This document shows positions 7,521 through 15,543 of a stretch of DNA of 40,795 bases, one piece after another. The stretch's first letter is position 1. Each line of letters begins with the position of its first letter. Below the pieces are notes generated by a model. The model was not told the origin of the DNA, did no database searches, and was given only the letters and a program-made list of their open reading frames with translations. Source of the DNA: a virus; the IMG/VR virus record IMGVR_UViG_3300033998_000457, positions 1 to 40,795 of that record, one strand, 5' to 3'. A program made the translations under genes and the position numbers.

Positions 7521-10328
7521 TTATCTTATTAATGTTTTACCTGCTTGTTTCTGATAATCATTAATTCCATTGATTATTTCTTTATATATTGTTCTATCTC
7601 CAAGTTGAATATTTATTTGTATAGGTTTATTATTTGTATTATGTTGTTGTGGATTTACCACCCCATTTATTGAGCCTATACCAGCAATAACAGGCTGTAT
7701 TTGTGGACTTATTTTATATGAGCCGTTTAAACCTGCAATTAAATTACTTGTTTCTCCTATTACGGACTTTAACCTTCCTTGTCCGTGCTTTAACCCGCCA
7801 ACTAACATATTTGTTAAGTTCGGCATCCATTTGTCTGCATCACTGTTAGGTCCTTCTTTAGTAGGAGAGTGGAAACCTAAAAAGTCTGCAATTACTCCTG
7901 CTACATTCTTCATTGTTCTTTTTAGTTCATTATATTTTGCTTTCATTCCTTCGACGATTGTGTTAATTAGGTTTTTACCCCAATCTTTTATTTTAGAAGG
8001 GACTGTTGTAAATTTTCCTGTTATAGTGTTCCTTAAGGAGTTCCATTTTGAATTTACTTCATTGTTCTTTAAATTATCCCAAGCCTTAACTAAATCATTT
8101 TTTATTGTTGTCCACTTTGTAGATAAACCTGTTTTTACCTCTCCATATTTATCAACTATTTTATTTTTTATTTCATTCCACTTGTTAACAACATCACTGT
8201 TTTTAAAGTTATTCCAATTAGTAATTATATTGTTTTTGATTTCAGTCCATTTTGAAGGCAAGCTTGATTTTAATTCACCGTATTTATCTGCTATTTTATT
8301 TTTTATTTCATTCCACTTGTTAACAACATCACTGTTTTTAAAGTTTTCCCAAGTATTAACTACAGTTGTTTTTATACTTGACCAACTATTGCTTAAACCT
8401 TCTTTTAAACCATTCCAAGTATTAACTACACTATTTTTTATTTTTTTCCATAATGAAGGTGTATCTTTTTTCTCAAAGTCTTCCCATTTTGAAGTTAAGC
8501 CGCTTTTTATATCTTCCCAACTACTAAATAAGTTTGAGCCGTCTAATTTAGGTAATTGTATACCATTTATATTATCTAATTTAGGTGTTTCTACTCCCCC
8601 ACCACTTGAATTTTGTTGTATTTTATGGAGTTCATCAAAGGACTGTAAATTTTCTTGTATAGCCTTCTTTCTGTCTTTTAAGGCTTTTGTATTCTTCTGT
8701 ATTTTATTTGTATTATCTTGTGTTGCTTTTGAAGTTTTATTGATTAGGTCTTTTGCTGTTTTTTCTAAACTGTTTGCGTCTTTTGTTGCATTTTTACTTT
8801 GAGTATATACATTTTTACGGCCTGCAAGAATTTGCTTTTCCTTTTGGATAGCCCCTTGTATAACTCCTAAAGCTTTGTTGAATGTGCCTTTTAAGAATGG
8901 GAATATAACCCCTAAACCTTTCATACCATTGATAATACCATATATAGCATATAGTATACCTACCTTCATATATCCCCAAGCTTGAAGGGTGTAATACTTC
9001 ACTGCGTCCCAATGTTTCACTAAAAACATACCAGCTGTAATTAGTAAGGAAATTCCTAATACTATCCAACCAATAGGGCCTAATGCTGTCCATAGGCTGT
9101 ATAATGCTACTTTTACCTTCCCTAAAACTCCTGTGAATACAATCCCTTGCATTGACGCCAACGCCATTTGAACTTTATATATTCCTATTGCCCTACTTAC
9201 TAATCCTAATAACCCGCCTGTCGCTGTCAATTGCCCATTTATCACGGCTTGAACTACTCCCCAAGCCTTTGTCGCAATTGTTGCAAGAGTTGTTAAGACT
9301 GTAGTTATTTTTAAGGCAACTGCATAGATTAAAGCCCCCGTCACTATAGGACTAAATATATTCCAATGTTGCATAATAAAGCTAAACATTGAGGACAAAG
9401 TATTTATAACTGATGATATTGATAATCTTAAAACCTCAAATAATGCAAATGCATTACTTCCAAACGTTTGAAGTATAGCAAAGCCTAACCCGCCTTCTCT
9501 AAAAGCTTGCACAAATCTACTTGAAAAATCCTTTACTTTAACTAACCAACCGTTTATATTTGTGAATAGTTTTGAGGACAACTCACTTATAAACTGTGTC
9601 CAAATATCTTTAATAGTTGATACTGTTCCTGTCCAAGTGTTTTCCATTTTAGACATCATATTAGGAAACCTTTGTTCCAGACCATTTATTAAAGCTTTTA
9701 CGGCAAATTCTGCGGGGATTAAACCTTCTTCGGACATTTTTCTAACTTCTGCTGTAGATTTACCCATTGCGTCGGCTAATATTTGCCACGCTGGCACTCC
9801 TCGGTTTACAAGTTGTAGCATATCTTGAGCATTAACACGACCTGCCATTCTCATTTGACCTAAGGCAATTATAACCCCTTGCACCGACTCTGTTCCTTGC
9901 CCCATTCCTGCCATTGCATCGCCTATTGCTTTTAGTGAGGGTAATACTTCATCGGCACTAAAACCCATTGCTAACATTTGCTTACTGCTTTCTAATAGTT
10001 TGTCGGCTGTAAAAGGTGTTTTTGTTGCAAACTCTATTAAACTATTTATAAACTCATTAGCACTATCTGCACTTCCTAATAAACTTTCAAATGCTATTTT
10101 ATTATTTTGTAATTGTGAATTAAATCCTATCGATGTATCCCAAGCGTTCTTTATCCCTTGTCTAATTAGTTCAAACATTCCTTGTCCTATTGTAAAAGAT
10201 ACTGCATTTCTGAATATATTGCTGATACTATTTCCTGTTTCTTTTGCTTTTTTTTGGGCAGTCTCTAAATCTTTTTCATACCTTGTTAAATTAGCACTTA
10301 GCTTAACAAACAATTCTCCTACATTCAT
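7521..10328 (-). CDS. Tail tape measure protein
   Basis: A 935-aa protein. The N-terminal part (MNVGELFVKLSANLTRYEKDLETAQKKAKETG, then FESLLGSADSANEFINSLIEF, FTADKLLESSKQMLAMGF and GQMRMAGRVNAQDMLQLVN) is the conserved tape-measure domain. Several hydrophobic segments follow in the middle (about 320-470). Residues about 590-800 carry Trp-rich helical repeats (IKNSVVNTWNGLKEG, NSDVVNKWNEIKNKI and so on). The C-terminus has the usual FLGFHSPTKEGPNSDADKWM motif. It sets tail length and enters the host during DNA injection. It is the longest late gene but one, directly after the two chaperone frames. Confidence 0.96.
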   Translation of the reverse strand: MNVGELFVKLSANLTRYEKDLETAQKKAKETGNSISNIFRNAVSFTIGQGMFELIRQGIKNAWDTSIGFNSQLQNNKIAFESLLGSADSANEFINSLIEFATKTPFTADKLLESSKQMLAMGFSADEVLPSLKAIGDAMAGMGQGTESVQGVIIALGQMRMAGRVNAQDMLQLVNRGVPAWQILADAMGKSTAEVRKMSEEGLIPAEFAVKALINGLEQRFPNMMSKMENTWTGTVSTIKDIWTQFISELSSKLFTNINGWLVKVKDFSSRFVQAFREGGLGFAILQTFGSNAFALFEVLRLSISSVINTLSSMFSFIMQHWNIFSPIVTGALIYAVALKITTVLTTLATIATKAWGVVQAVINGQLTATGGLLGLVSRAIGIYKVQMALASMQGIVFTGVLGKVKVALYSLWTALGPIGWIVLGISLLITAGMFLVKHWDAVKYYTLQAWGYMKVGILYAIYGIINGMKGLGVIFPFLKGTFNKALGVIQGAIQKEKQILAGRKNVYTQSKNATKDANSLEKTAKDLINKTSKATQDNTNKIQKNTKALKDRKKAIQENLQSFDELHKIQQNSSGGGVETPKLDNINGIQLPKLDGSNLFSSWEDIKSGLTSKWEDFEKKDTPSLWKKIKNSVVNTWNGLKEGLSNSWSSIKTTVVNTWENFKNSDVVNKWNEIKNKIADKYGELKSSLPSKWTEIKNNIITNWNNFKNSDVVNKWNEIKNKIVDKYGEVKTGLSTKWTTIKNDLVKAWDNLKNNEVNSKWNSLRNTITGKFTTVPSKIKDWGKNLINTIVEGMKAKYNELKRTMKNVAGVIADFLGFHSPTKEGPNSDADKWMPNLTNMLVGGLKHGQGRLKSVIGETSNLIAGLNGSYKISPQIQPVIAGIGSINGVVNPQQHNTNNKPIQINIQLGDRTIYKEIINGINDYQKQAGKTLIR
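8156..8345 (-). repeat. Tandem coding repeats inside the tape measure gene
   Basis: A 55-bp segment at 8156-8210 recurs almost exactly at 8291-8345, 135 bp (45 codons) away. Both encode the NSDVVNKWNEIKNKI unit. Weaker relatives lie on both sides. Such repeats let tail length change by recombination. Confidence 0.85.
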
Positions 10329-10711
10329 CTTTTCACCTCCTCATTTGAAGTGTATTTTAAGCCTCTCTGTTGTGCTATATTTCTCCACTCTTCTATTACA
10401 GTATTTTGTGTGCTCTCTGTTTCAATAAAAGAGGTAACTAATTTATCATAAGCCTTAGTTACCTCTTTATAAAGGTCGTTCTTTCCTCCAAACATAGCAT
10501 TTATAACTTGCCCTAACCATGCAAACTTAGTTAGGTCTTTCATATAGTCAATCTGCTCTTGCTTTTGTATCATCTCTAACAACTCATAACATTCTTTACA
10601 AGTTAATTCTTCTATGTCTGATTTTTTATAGCCTATCCTACTAAATATAAATATTATCTCGCTTGTAATTGAGCCATAGAAGTAAGTACCTTCTTTACTC
10701 CGAAAAAATTT
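10325..10711 (-). CDS. Tail assembly chaperone, downstream (T-like) frame made by -1 frameshift
   Basis: The second chaperone frame has no convincing start of its own (the nearest is a TTG at 10582 without a ribosome site). It is open in the -1 frame back through the end of the first chaperone gene: after the slippery run it reads RSKEGTYFYGSITSEIIF, IFSRIGYKKSDIEELTCK, then ECYELLEMIQKQEQIDYMKD and on to TSNEEVKR. The slip at 10702-10711 would join it to the first frame to give a G-T fusion of the kind known from lambda and many siphophages. It lies directly before the tape measure gene, which these chaperones coat. The frameshift is predicted, not shown. Confidence 0.75.
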   Translation of the reverse strand, partial: KFFRSKEGTYFYGSITSEIIFIFSRIGYKKSDIEELTCKECYELLEMIQKQEQIDYMKDLTKFAWLGQVINAMFGGKNDLYKEVTKAYDKLVTSFIETESTQNTVIEEWRNIAQQRGLKYTSNEEVKR

Positions 10712-10974
10712 ACATCTATAAATGCCCTAATCAGTTCCTCAATTTCAGAAGGGTAAGCCTCGTCAATGTCGCCCTCTGCCACATCATTAAATATTTTTGG
10801 TATATTATCCTTTAGGGCTGTGATTAAAGCTGTTTTTACATCGTCTGTATTTTCAGCCTTAAATACCTTATCAAATTCAACTCCTAATTTATCAGCTAAT
10901 GCGTTAAGCTCCTTTATTTTCATCTCTCTTACTGTGATTTTCTTTCCTGCAAATTCAACTGTTTTTACTCTCAT
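10654..10974 (-). CDS. Tail assembly chaperone, upstream (G-like) frame
   Basis: A 106-aa protein beginning MRVKTVEFAGKKITVREMKI and ending FFGVKKVLTSMAQLQAR. Size, position (tail tube, then this gene, then a second overlapping frame, then tape measure) and the slippery heptamer near its 3' end fit the gpG-type tail assembly chaperone. It would bind the tape measure protein and guide tail tube polymerisation. Most ribosomes stop at the TAA at 10654; a fraction should shift to make the longer fusion. Confidence 0.8.
   Translation of the reverse strand: MRVKTVEFAGKKITVREMKIKELNALADKLGVEFDKVFKAENTDDVKTALITALKDNIPKIFNDVAEGDIDEAYPSEIEELIRAFIDVNFFGVKKVLTSMAQLQAR
10702..10711 (-). promoter_or_regulatory. 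Slippery sequence for -1 frameshift
   Basis: The minus-strand run AAATTTTTTC contains A AAT TTT and T TTT TTC, both of the X XXY YYZ form in the frame of the first chaperone (codons GTA AAT TTT TTC). The -1 frame is open from here to 10325. Confidence 0.75.
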
Positions 10975-10993
10975 ATATTAAACCTCCCTTTTC

Positions 10994-11602
10994 TTATCCG
11001 TGATATACTAATATTCCTGTACCTTCAAAGTCTATACTTTCCTTCACTACATCATCGCATGGTGTATCGACACTGCACTTTTTAATAACTGTGTAGCCTT
11101 CATACACTTTATTGGTTGTGCTGTCAACATATAAAGATACAATAAACCTACTACCTAATCTACTAAAGAATGTACCGTCTGCCCAATAGCCTTCTGCACT
11201 TGCACTCCAACCATTAGTCGCAACAATTTGCTCCTTCCATCCGTTAGATGTAAATGTAGTAACTTCTTTTAAATCTTGTTCAATATCAACCTTCCAATTA
11301 AAGAATGTCGCACATTGTGTCGGTGTGTAGTATTTACCACTAACAGTTATTACATCACTTCCACTATTAGCGGTGTCAAATATTATATAACCACCTGCGT
11401 GATGTATAGTAAACCCTGTTGTAATAGTTGTCCCATTTTTCTTAACTGTGATAGGGTAGCTATCGTCCCAATATCTTTTAGCTCTATTTGTTATATAATA
11501 AATTTTATAAGTTGCATCATTAGATGTTGTCGCCTCATCTGTAAAAGTTGTACTTGTTCCGTCTGCTATATATATAGCTCCTACTTTACCTATTAGAGCC
11601 AT
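10994..11602 (-). CDS. Second tail tube-like protein with inserted beta domain
   Basis: A 202-aa protein. Its ends match the 128-aa tail tube protein encoded at 11825-12211: MALIGKVGAIYI versus MAITGKSGLVKI, NWKVDIEQDLKEVTTFTSNG versus NWKLDLEADLKETTNFSSNG, WSASAEGYW versus WSASAEGTW, and a shared DFEGTG/DLEGTG end. Between them is an extra about 70-residue block (YKIYYITNRAKRYWDDSYP ... SDVITVSGKYYTP) that looks like a beta-sandwich. It may be a minor tail tube subunit or a decorated tube protein exposed on the tail surface. The ribosome site is GGAGG. Confidence 0.8.
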   Translation of the reverse strand: MALIGKVGAIYIADGTSTTFTDEATTSNDATYKIYYITNRAKRYWDDSYPITVKKNGTTITTGFTIHHAGGYIIFDTANSGSDVITVSGKYYTPTQCATFFNWKVDIEQDLKEVTTFTSNGWKEQIVATNGWSASAEGYWADGTFFSRLGSRFIVSLYVDSTTNKVYEGYTVIKKCSVDTPCDDVVKESIDFEGTGILVYHG

Positions 11603-11604
11603 TT

Positions 11605-11766
11605 TTATGCCCTCCTTTCTTTCTTGGGCTTATATTCTTCAAATTTACCTGTTTGTATTAATTTTTGTCCTTCTTCATCATTAATGTCTATGATGTCACC
11701 TTCTTTTGCTGCAAACCTTAAATTTAAATCTATATATTCATCCTTACCTATATATTTTATTAACAA
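11605..11766 (-). CDS. Small tail-region protein
   Basis: About 53 aa, reading LLIKYIGKDEYIDLNLRFAA and KEGDIIDINDEEGQKLIQTG, with a Lys/Arg-rich end. The TTG at 11766 is preferred: GGAGG lies 8 nt before it, whereas the ATG at 11781 has no ribosome site and would place this one inside the coding region. It lies just before the second tail tube gene and after a terminator. Similar short acidic-then-basic proteins are common in head-tail regions of Firmicute phages; the function is unknown. Confidence 0.65.
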   Translation of the reverse strand: MLIKYIGKDEYIDLNLRFAAKEGDIIDINDEEGQKLIQTGKFEEYKPKKERRA

Positions 11767-11791
11767 TAATGCCACCTCCATATAAAAATAA

Positions 11792-11818
11792 AGAGTTAGG
11801 GATATAACCCCTAACTCT
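11792..11818 (-). terminator. Intrinsic terminator after the major tail tube gene
   Basis: A perfect 10-bp stem (AGAGTTAGGG/CCCTAACTCT) with a 7-nt loop, followed by TTTATTTTTAT on the minus strand. It probably causes partial termination so that the major tail tube protein is made in excess over the genes that follow. Confidence 0.85.
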
Positions 11819-11824
11819 CAATTA

Positions 11825-12211
11825 TTAAGCATAAGATAATGCTCCAGTTCCTTCTAAATCGACGCTAAACTTTACAGCATCATCTACTTGTTCGTCTATT
11901 GATATTTTCTTAATGTATGCTGTACCTGTGTATTTGTTAGTTCCGTTGACATTCAATTCAAGTGATACAGTAGTACCGTTTAATAATGCGTCTTGTAGTG
12001 CCTTTTGTCCATTTGTATCTGATGATACATTCCATGTTCCTTCTGCGGATGCACTCCAAGACTTGATACCTGCAATTTGAGTTTTCCATCCGTTTGAACT
12101 AAAGTTTGTGGTTTCTTTTAGGTCTGCCTCAAGGTCAAGTTTCCAGTTTTGAATTTCTGTTACTGTGTTAGTTCCTATTTTAACAAGTCCGCTTTTTCCT
12201 GTTATCGCCAT
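11825..12211 (-). CDS. Major tail tube protein
   Basis: A 128-aa protein, MAITGKSGLVKIGTNTVTEI then QNWKLDLEADLKETTNFSSNG, ending FSVDLEGTGALSYA. This is a compact phage tail tube subunit of the TP901-1/major-tail-protein type. It follows the tail terminator gene and is followed at once by a strong terminator, the usual arrangement for the most abundant tail protein. The next gene is a larger relative. Confidence 0.85.
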   Translation of the reverse strand: MAITGKSGLVKIGTNTVTEIQNWKLDLEADLKETTNFSSNGWKTQIAGIKSWSASAEGTWNVSSDTNGQKALQDALLNGTTVSLELNVNGTNKYTGTAYIKKISIDEQVDDAVKFSVDLEGTGALSYA

Positions 12212-12214
12212 AAT

Positions 12215-12586
12215 TTATACCTCCTTAAACACCTTAAAATTCACACTAAATTCCCACCTATTATTTTCATCTAATCCTAAACTAACAGGACTTTGCATTG
12301 CTTTAATTAGTGGGTATATATCTGTATTGCCATTTAGAAGCTTAAATATTTCTTGTATTCTATTTCTTGTTTCTTCATAACCTAAGCCTCTTACCCATAT
12401 TTGGAAAGTAGGATATTCAATTGCCTTATCGAATAATAGTTCAGGTTCATAACCTCCTGTTTCAAATATAGCTATTAAATTATCTGGGTTTTCTGGAATT
12501 TGAGCAAAAAATACATCTTCTCCAACTACCCCTATTCCTTTTTGTTCAAGGTAACTTCCTATTTCATCTAAAAGCATCTTAATCAC
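12215..12586 (-). CDS. Tail terminator / minor capsid-type protein
   Basis: A 123-aa protein (LLDEIGSYLEQKGIGVVGED, FFAQIPENPDNLIAIFETGG, FQIWVRGLGYEETRNRIQEI). It resembles the phage tail terminator family that caps the tail tube (PF12691-like). It sits between the HK97-gp10-like gene and the tail tube gene, where this protein is expected. Its start overlaps the preceding gene by 8 nt. Confidence 0.82.
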   Translation of the reverse strand: MIKMLLDEIGSYLEQKGIGVVGEDVFFAQIPENPDNLIAIFETGGYEPELLFDKAIEYPTFQIWVRGLGYEETRNRIQEIFKLLNGNTDIYPLIKAMQSPVSLGLDENNRWEFSVNFKVFKEV

Positions 12587-12938
12587 CTATTACTTGTTTT
12601 ATTTTATCAGCAATATACTTTTCATATTTTTTTACATTTTCTTTATATGGGTCTTCCAAATATTTAGCCTTTCCACCCTTAGGATGTTTAAAATGCAATC
12701 CCTCATGCTGCCTTCGTGCATAAGGTAAATCATAACCTACCATTACAGTCATTTCTCCATTATTATCTTGAATTGGACTTACACTGCAATTTCTTTTTAA
12801 ATCTCCCATATCAATAGGAGCTTGTTCTGCTGACTTCCCTTGCAAATCAGCACCACAAGTTAATAAGGCTTTTTTTGCTGCTTTTCTCACTATTTTTTTT
12901 GCTAAATTACCTTTCCATTCAAGTTTATAATCGCTCAT
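12579..12938 (-). CDS. HK97 gp10-like / minor capsid protein, head-tail joining
   Basis: About 119 aa: LAKKIVRKAAKKALLTCGADLQ, KSAEQAPIDMGDLKRNCS, then VGYDLPYARRQHEGLHFKHP and KYLEDPYKENVKKYEKYI. The pattern SAEQAPxDxGxLKxS ... YAxxxHEGxxFKHP is typical of gp10/minor capsid protein 2 tail completion proteins. I chose the ATG at 12938, which overlaps the previous stop as TAATG, rather than the GTG at 12947. Confidence 0.82.
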   Translation of the reverse strand: MSDYKLEWKGNLAKKIVRKAAKKALLTCGADLQGKSAEQAPIDMGDLKRNCSVSPIQDNNGEMTVMVGYDLPYARRQHEGLHFKHPKGGKAKYLEDPYKENVKKYEKYIADKIKQVIGD

Positions 12939-13231
12939 TATACCCACACCTTCCTAAAAAGAAAAACACCGTCCAAATCAACGGTGTCTAAATAATTCAT
13001 AACATTATATTGTTTACCTTCATATTCCAGCTTATCATCAAGTCCTACTTTTTCTGACATATAAAATATACCTTGTGATACTGATTCTTTTCCTTGTTTG
13101 TCTTTTATAAGCTTCATTCCACCTTGGAACCTGCACATTACTTCAACTGCTGGAGCATATACAGGTTGGCCATAGGCATTATTACCTGTTTTCCTATACC
13201 ATTTAACCCTTTGATTAAAATAATCCTTCAT
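12938..13231 (-). CDS. Head-tail connector (minor capsid protein 1-like)
   Basis: A 97-aa protein (MKDYFNQRVKWYRKTGNNAY, CRFQGGMKLIKDKQGKE, DKLEYEGKQYNVMNYLDTVD). It fits the Minor_capsid_1/head-closure family. It overlaps the genes on both sides by a few bases, indicating translational coupling within the connector block. Confidence 0.8.
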   Translation of the reverse strand: MKDYFNQRVKWYRKTGNNAYGQPVYAPAVEVMCRFQGGMKLIKDKQGKESVSQGIFYMSEKVGLDDKLEYEGKQYNVMNYLDTVDLDGVFLFRKVWV

Positions 13232-13701
13232 CTAATCACCACCGCCCCAGCAATATAAGGCTTCAATAGTTCTAATGCTTCTTTACTAAGTAGCTTCCCA
13301 TACCCTTTATATTCTTCTGATACATCACCAAAAGTCACTCTAACTACATTCTGTTCTTGTGCTTTAGTCCTTGCACTATTCCCATATTTAAGTAATGCTA
13401 AAGCTTCTTCGCAAGTTGCGGCTTTAACTTCGTCTGGAATTGTAGGCTGTTCAATTACTCCAAAAAAGCCTATTTTTTGTCCAACACCAACTACTATCCT
13501 TGGAAATTGAAGTATCTGCCCTGGTTCAGCTTTTGTCCCTTTAAAACTTAGTCTATTTATTCGTCTTGTTGCTTCTTTGAGAGCCTTTTCTTTTGTTCCT
13601 TGGTCTGATCCTGTCCATTCGTCGCAGTAGAGTTTCCCTCTAAAATATTCTTCTGCCCATTCAAGTGTGCAGAAGCTGTCAATTCCTTCTGTGAGTGCCA
13701 T
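13228..13701 (-). CDS. Head-tail connector, adaptor type (DnaT-like)
   Basis: A 157-aa protein (DSFCTLEWAEEYFRGKLYCD, EKALKEATRRINRLSFKG, ILQFPRI, PTIPDEVKAATCEEALALLK). This is the phage adaptor often labelled DnaT-like ssDNA-binding protein, which docks under the portal. It follows the capsid gene and precedes the closure protein gene. Confidence 0.82.
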   Translation of the reverse strand: MALTEGIDSFCTLEWAEEYFRGKLYCDEWTGSDQGTKEKALKEATRRINRLSFKGTKAEPGQILQFPRIVVGVGQKIGFFGVIEQPTIPDEVKAATCEEALALLKYGNSARTKAQEQNVVRVTFGDVSEEYKGYGKLLSKEALELLKPYIAGAVVIR

Positions 13702-13751
13702 TGTTCTTCACTCCTTAATCTTCTTACTCTATTGAATGCTGTTACACTCAT
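13557..13751 (-). CDS. Possible small overlapping protein upstream of the adaptor
   Basis: A 64-aa frame starting MSVTAFNRVRRLRSEEQWHS. It has a clear AGGAG site 7 nt before its ATG, and this ATG lies 50 nt ahead of the adaptor start, but three quarters of the frame overlaps the adaptor gene out of frame. Short Arg-rich proteins beginning like xVTAFNRxRRL are common at this position in related phages, so the N-terminal part may be real. It could instead be a leader peptide that delivers ribosomes to the adaptor start. Confidence 0.4.
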   Translation of the reverse strand: MSVTAFNRVRRLRSEEQWHSQKELTASAHLNGQKNILEGNSTATNGQDQTKEQKKRLSKKQQDE

Positions 13752-13776
13752 TATACCACTCCTATTAAAATTTTAT

Positions 13777-13797
13777 AAGGCAGGTTAAACCTGCCTT
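13777..13797 (-). terminator. Stem-loop after the capsid gene
   Basis: AAGGCAGG/CCTGCCTT with a 5-nt loop, just beyond the capsid stop. ATAAAATTTT follows on the minus strand, so it is a weak terminator or an mRNA stabiliser. Confidence 0.6.
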
Positions 13798-13801
13798 ATT
13801 A

Positions 13802-14767
13802 TCATATCTTATGTTTAAATGCTACTATTCTAATGTTCTTGTTCTCATATACTCTGTTCCAATTTGCAGCAGTTGCTAATTCTGCATTTGTTGGAGATGA
13901 CCCTGCAACATTTGCTGATGTAAATGCTACTCCTCTTGGATGTAATATAAATGTCTTTCTATTGATTAAGTAATCTTCTCCAGCAAGTGAATCTCTATCT
14001 GTTTCTGTTGCTACAAATCCTACTGGATTACCACTACCGTATGCAATTGCACCTTCTCCAAAGATGTAAGTTGTAAATATACCTGTTCCACTATCATATG
14101 GGCATCCATCATCAACTATTACTCTCTTACCCATGTATGTTTTAATTGATGAAGAACCATCAGAAGGTTGAACAGTTTGAATTAAGTTTTGCTTAGCAAG
14201 TGCAGCTTCAACAGCTGAATGCATAATAATAGCAGTTAATTTATCCTTAGCATCACCAAGCTTTTGAACTGCATCTATGAATGTCGTACCTGTGAATTTT
14301 GATGCATCTCCTGATTCTCCTGAAACATCGTGTAAATTTCCTACCATTGAATTTGAAGCAAATACACCCCTAAGTAATGATAATAATGCTTTTTGCATTT
14401 GTCTTGCCCAATATCCAGCAACTAAATCTGCTATTGCCCTCATTGGGTCATCTCCTGCTAAATTTGCTGCTAAATCATTTACTGCCCAAGCTTTTCCTCT
14501 TCTTAATATTACTGCTACATCTTGCCCTGCAGTAATCTTATCTGGTGTTAATGCTGAATTATCACTTAAGACTTCATCGTCACCAGTCAAATCATTCCAA
14601 AATGGCATATTTATTGTTTTTGCTCCCGCTGAAGCAAGTCTGTCAAACTCTGGAGTATGTGATAAAATGCCACTTTGATATAGAGCTGAAAGTTCAGCTG
14701 TTCTTTGAATTACATAAGGATTAAACACCTCTGGAATTATAACATCTTGAATTTTTGTAATAGCCAT
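13802..14767 (-). CDS. Major capsid protein
   Basis: A 321-aa protein (VIIPEVFNPYVIQRTAELSA, GAKTINMPFWNDLTGDDEVL, LTPDKITAGQDVAVILRRGK, AWAVNDLAANLAGDDPMRAI, HSAVEAALAKQNLIQTVQPS, RKTFILHPRGVAF). It is a coat protein of the large HK97-fold family found next to GP20-type scaffolds (major capsid protein Gp13-like). It follows the scaffold gene by 25 nt and has a strong AGGAGG site. Confidence 0.93.
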   Translation of the reverse strand: MAITKIQDVIIPEVFNPYVIQRTAELSALYQSGILSHTPEFDRLASAGAKTINMPFWNDLTGDDEVLSDNSALTPDKITAGQDVAVILRRGKAWAVNDLAANLAGDDPMRAIADLVAGYWARQMQKALLSLLRGVFASNSMVGNLHDVSGESGDASKFTGTTFIDAVQKLGDAKDKLTAIIMHSAVEAALAKQNLIQTVQPSDGSSSIKTYMGKRVIVDDGCPYDSGTGIFTTYIFGEGAIAYGSGNPVGFVATETDRDSLAGEDYLINRKTFILHPRGVAFTSANVAGSSPTNAELATAANWNRVYENKNIRIVAFKHKI

Positions 14768-14791
14768 AATTTATTCCTCCTTTTTCGTTTA

Positions 14792-15406
14792 TTATTTTAC
14801 TCCTGCTGCAGCCTTAAGTTGTTCTGCTAATGCAGGGTTTTCTTTTAAAATTTTTGCTTGTTCTGTTAAATTAAATGTTTCTTTTGACCATGGGTTTTTA
14901 ATTGCTGAATTTGCTCCTCCTGCAGGATTAGAGCCACTACCTATTTTTGTTTGCGGCTCACCAAATAAAAAAGCCTTTGATTCAGCAATTGATTTTAATT
15001 GCTCTTCAAGGCCTTCGATGGATCCATCTTCTTTGATATTAAGCTTTGATTTATCAATTAGCATTGAAACAATATCTGGGTCTTTTGCATTTGCCTTTAT
15101 CGCAGCCATTTTTATTGCTGCAGTTAAGCTTACATCTTTAATCTTATTCTCTGACTCTTGAAGTTTTGCTTGGAGCTCCTGAATTTGATTTTGCAATTCT
15201 TCATTACCTTTTGCTTGTTTTTTCATATCCTCAAGCTGTCTGTTTAAATCATCAGCTTGCTGCTTATAAAGTTTCTTTTGCTCATTAATTTCATCAAACT
15301 TTGCTTTTGGGATATATGAGCCATCGTTGACGATTAGTTCCTTATCCCCTATTTTTTCTTTTACTTTGCTGTAAAGTTCTTCTCCTAAAAGTTCTTTTAA
15401 GTCCAT
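14792..15406 (-). CDS. Capsid scaffold protein (phage GP20 family)
   Basis: A 204-aa protein: MDLKELLGEELYSKVKEKIG, YIPKAKFDEINEQKKLYKQQ, then a long coiled coil (residues about 40-95) and an Ala/Pro/Gly-rich hinge followed by a basic helical tail (NPWSKETFNLTEQAKILKEN). This is the layout of GP20-type scaffolds, which guide capsid assembly and are then removed. It lies directly before the capsid gene, as expected. Confidence 0.92.
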   Translation of the reverse strand: MDLKELLGEELYSKVKEKIGDKELIVNDGSYIPKAKFDEINEQKKLYKQQADDLNRQLEDMKKQAKGNEELQNQIQELQAKLQESENKIKDVSLTAAIKMAAIKANAKDPDIVSMLIDKSKLNIKEDGSIEGLEEQLKSIAESKAFLFGEPQTKIGSGSNPAGGANSAIKNPWSKETFNLTEQAKILKENPALAEQLKAAAGVK

Positions 15407-15512
15407 AACATAAACCTCCTTTTATTATTCCCACTTGCCTTTTTATGCTGGTCGGCTCCAGCTGCGGTCTTGTTCTTTATGCCCTACAATACCAAAAAGG
15501 GCAATATAAAAA

Positions 15513-15532
15513 GCACCTGCAGTTGCAAGTGC
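15513..15532 (-). terminator. Intrinsic terminator separating toxin/immunity genes from scaffold
   Basis: An 8-bp stem (GCACTTGC/GCAGGTGC, one G-U) with a 4-nt loop, then TTTTTAT on the minus strand. A second hairpin (GCCCT/AGGGC, 15481-15502) follows it. The scaffold-capsid genes downstream therefore probably rely on read-through or their own start; no clear promoter was seen in 15407-15512. Confidence 0.8.
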
Positions 15533-15543
15533 CTGTTAACAAA

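Noticed and set aside
7831-8802. Long plus-strand open frame of 323 codons
   Set aside because: It lies entirely opposite the tape measure gene and mirrors its Lys/Asn-rich repeats as Phe/Leu/Ser-rich sequence. No ribosome site and no family resemblance.
8815-9093. Minus-strand open frame of 92 codons inside the tape measure gene
   Set aside because: Out-of-frame shadow of the tape measure; Trp/Tyr/Arg-rich with no plausible fold and no start signal.
15407-15512. Small gene between the scaffold gene and the terminator
   Set aside because: A minus-strand frame reads KNKTAAGADQHKKASGNNK into the scaffold ribosome site but has no start codon; probably untranslated leader.
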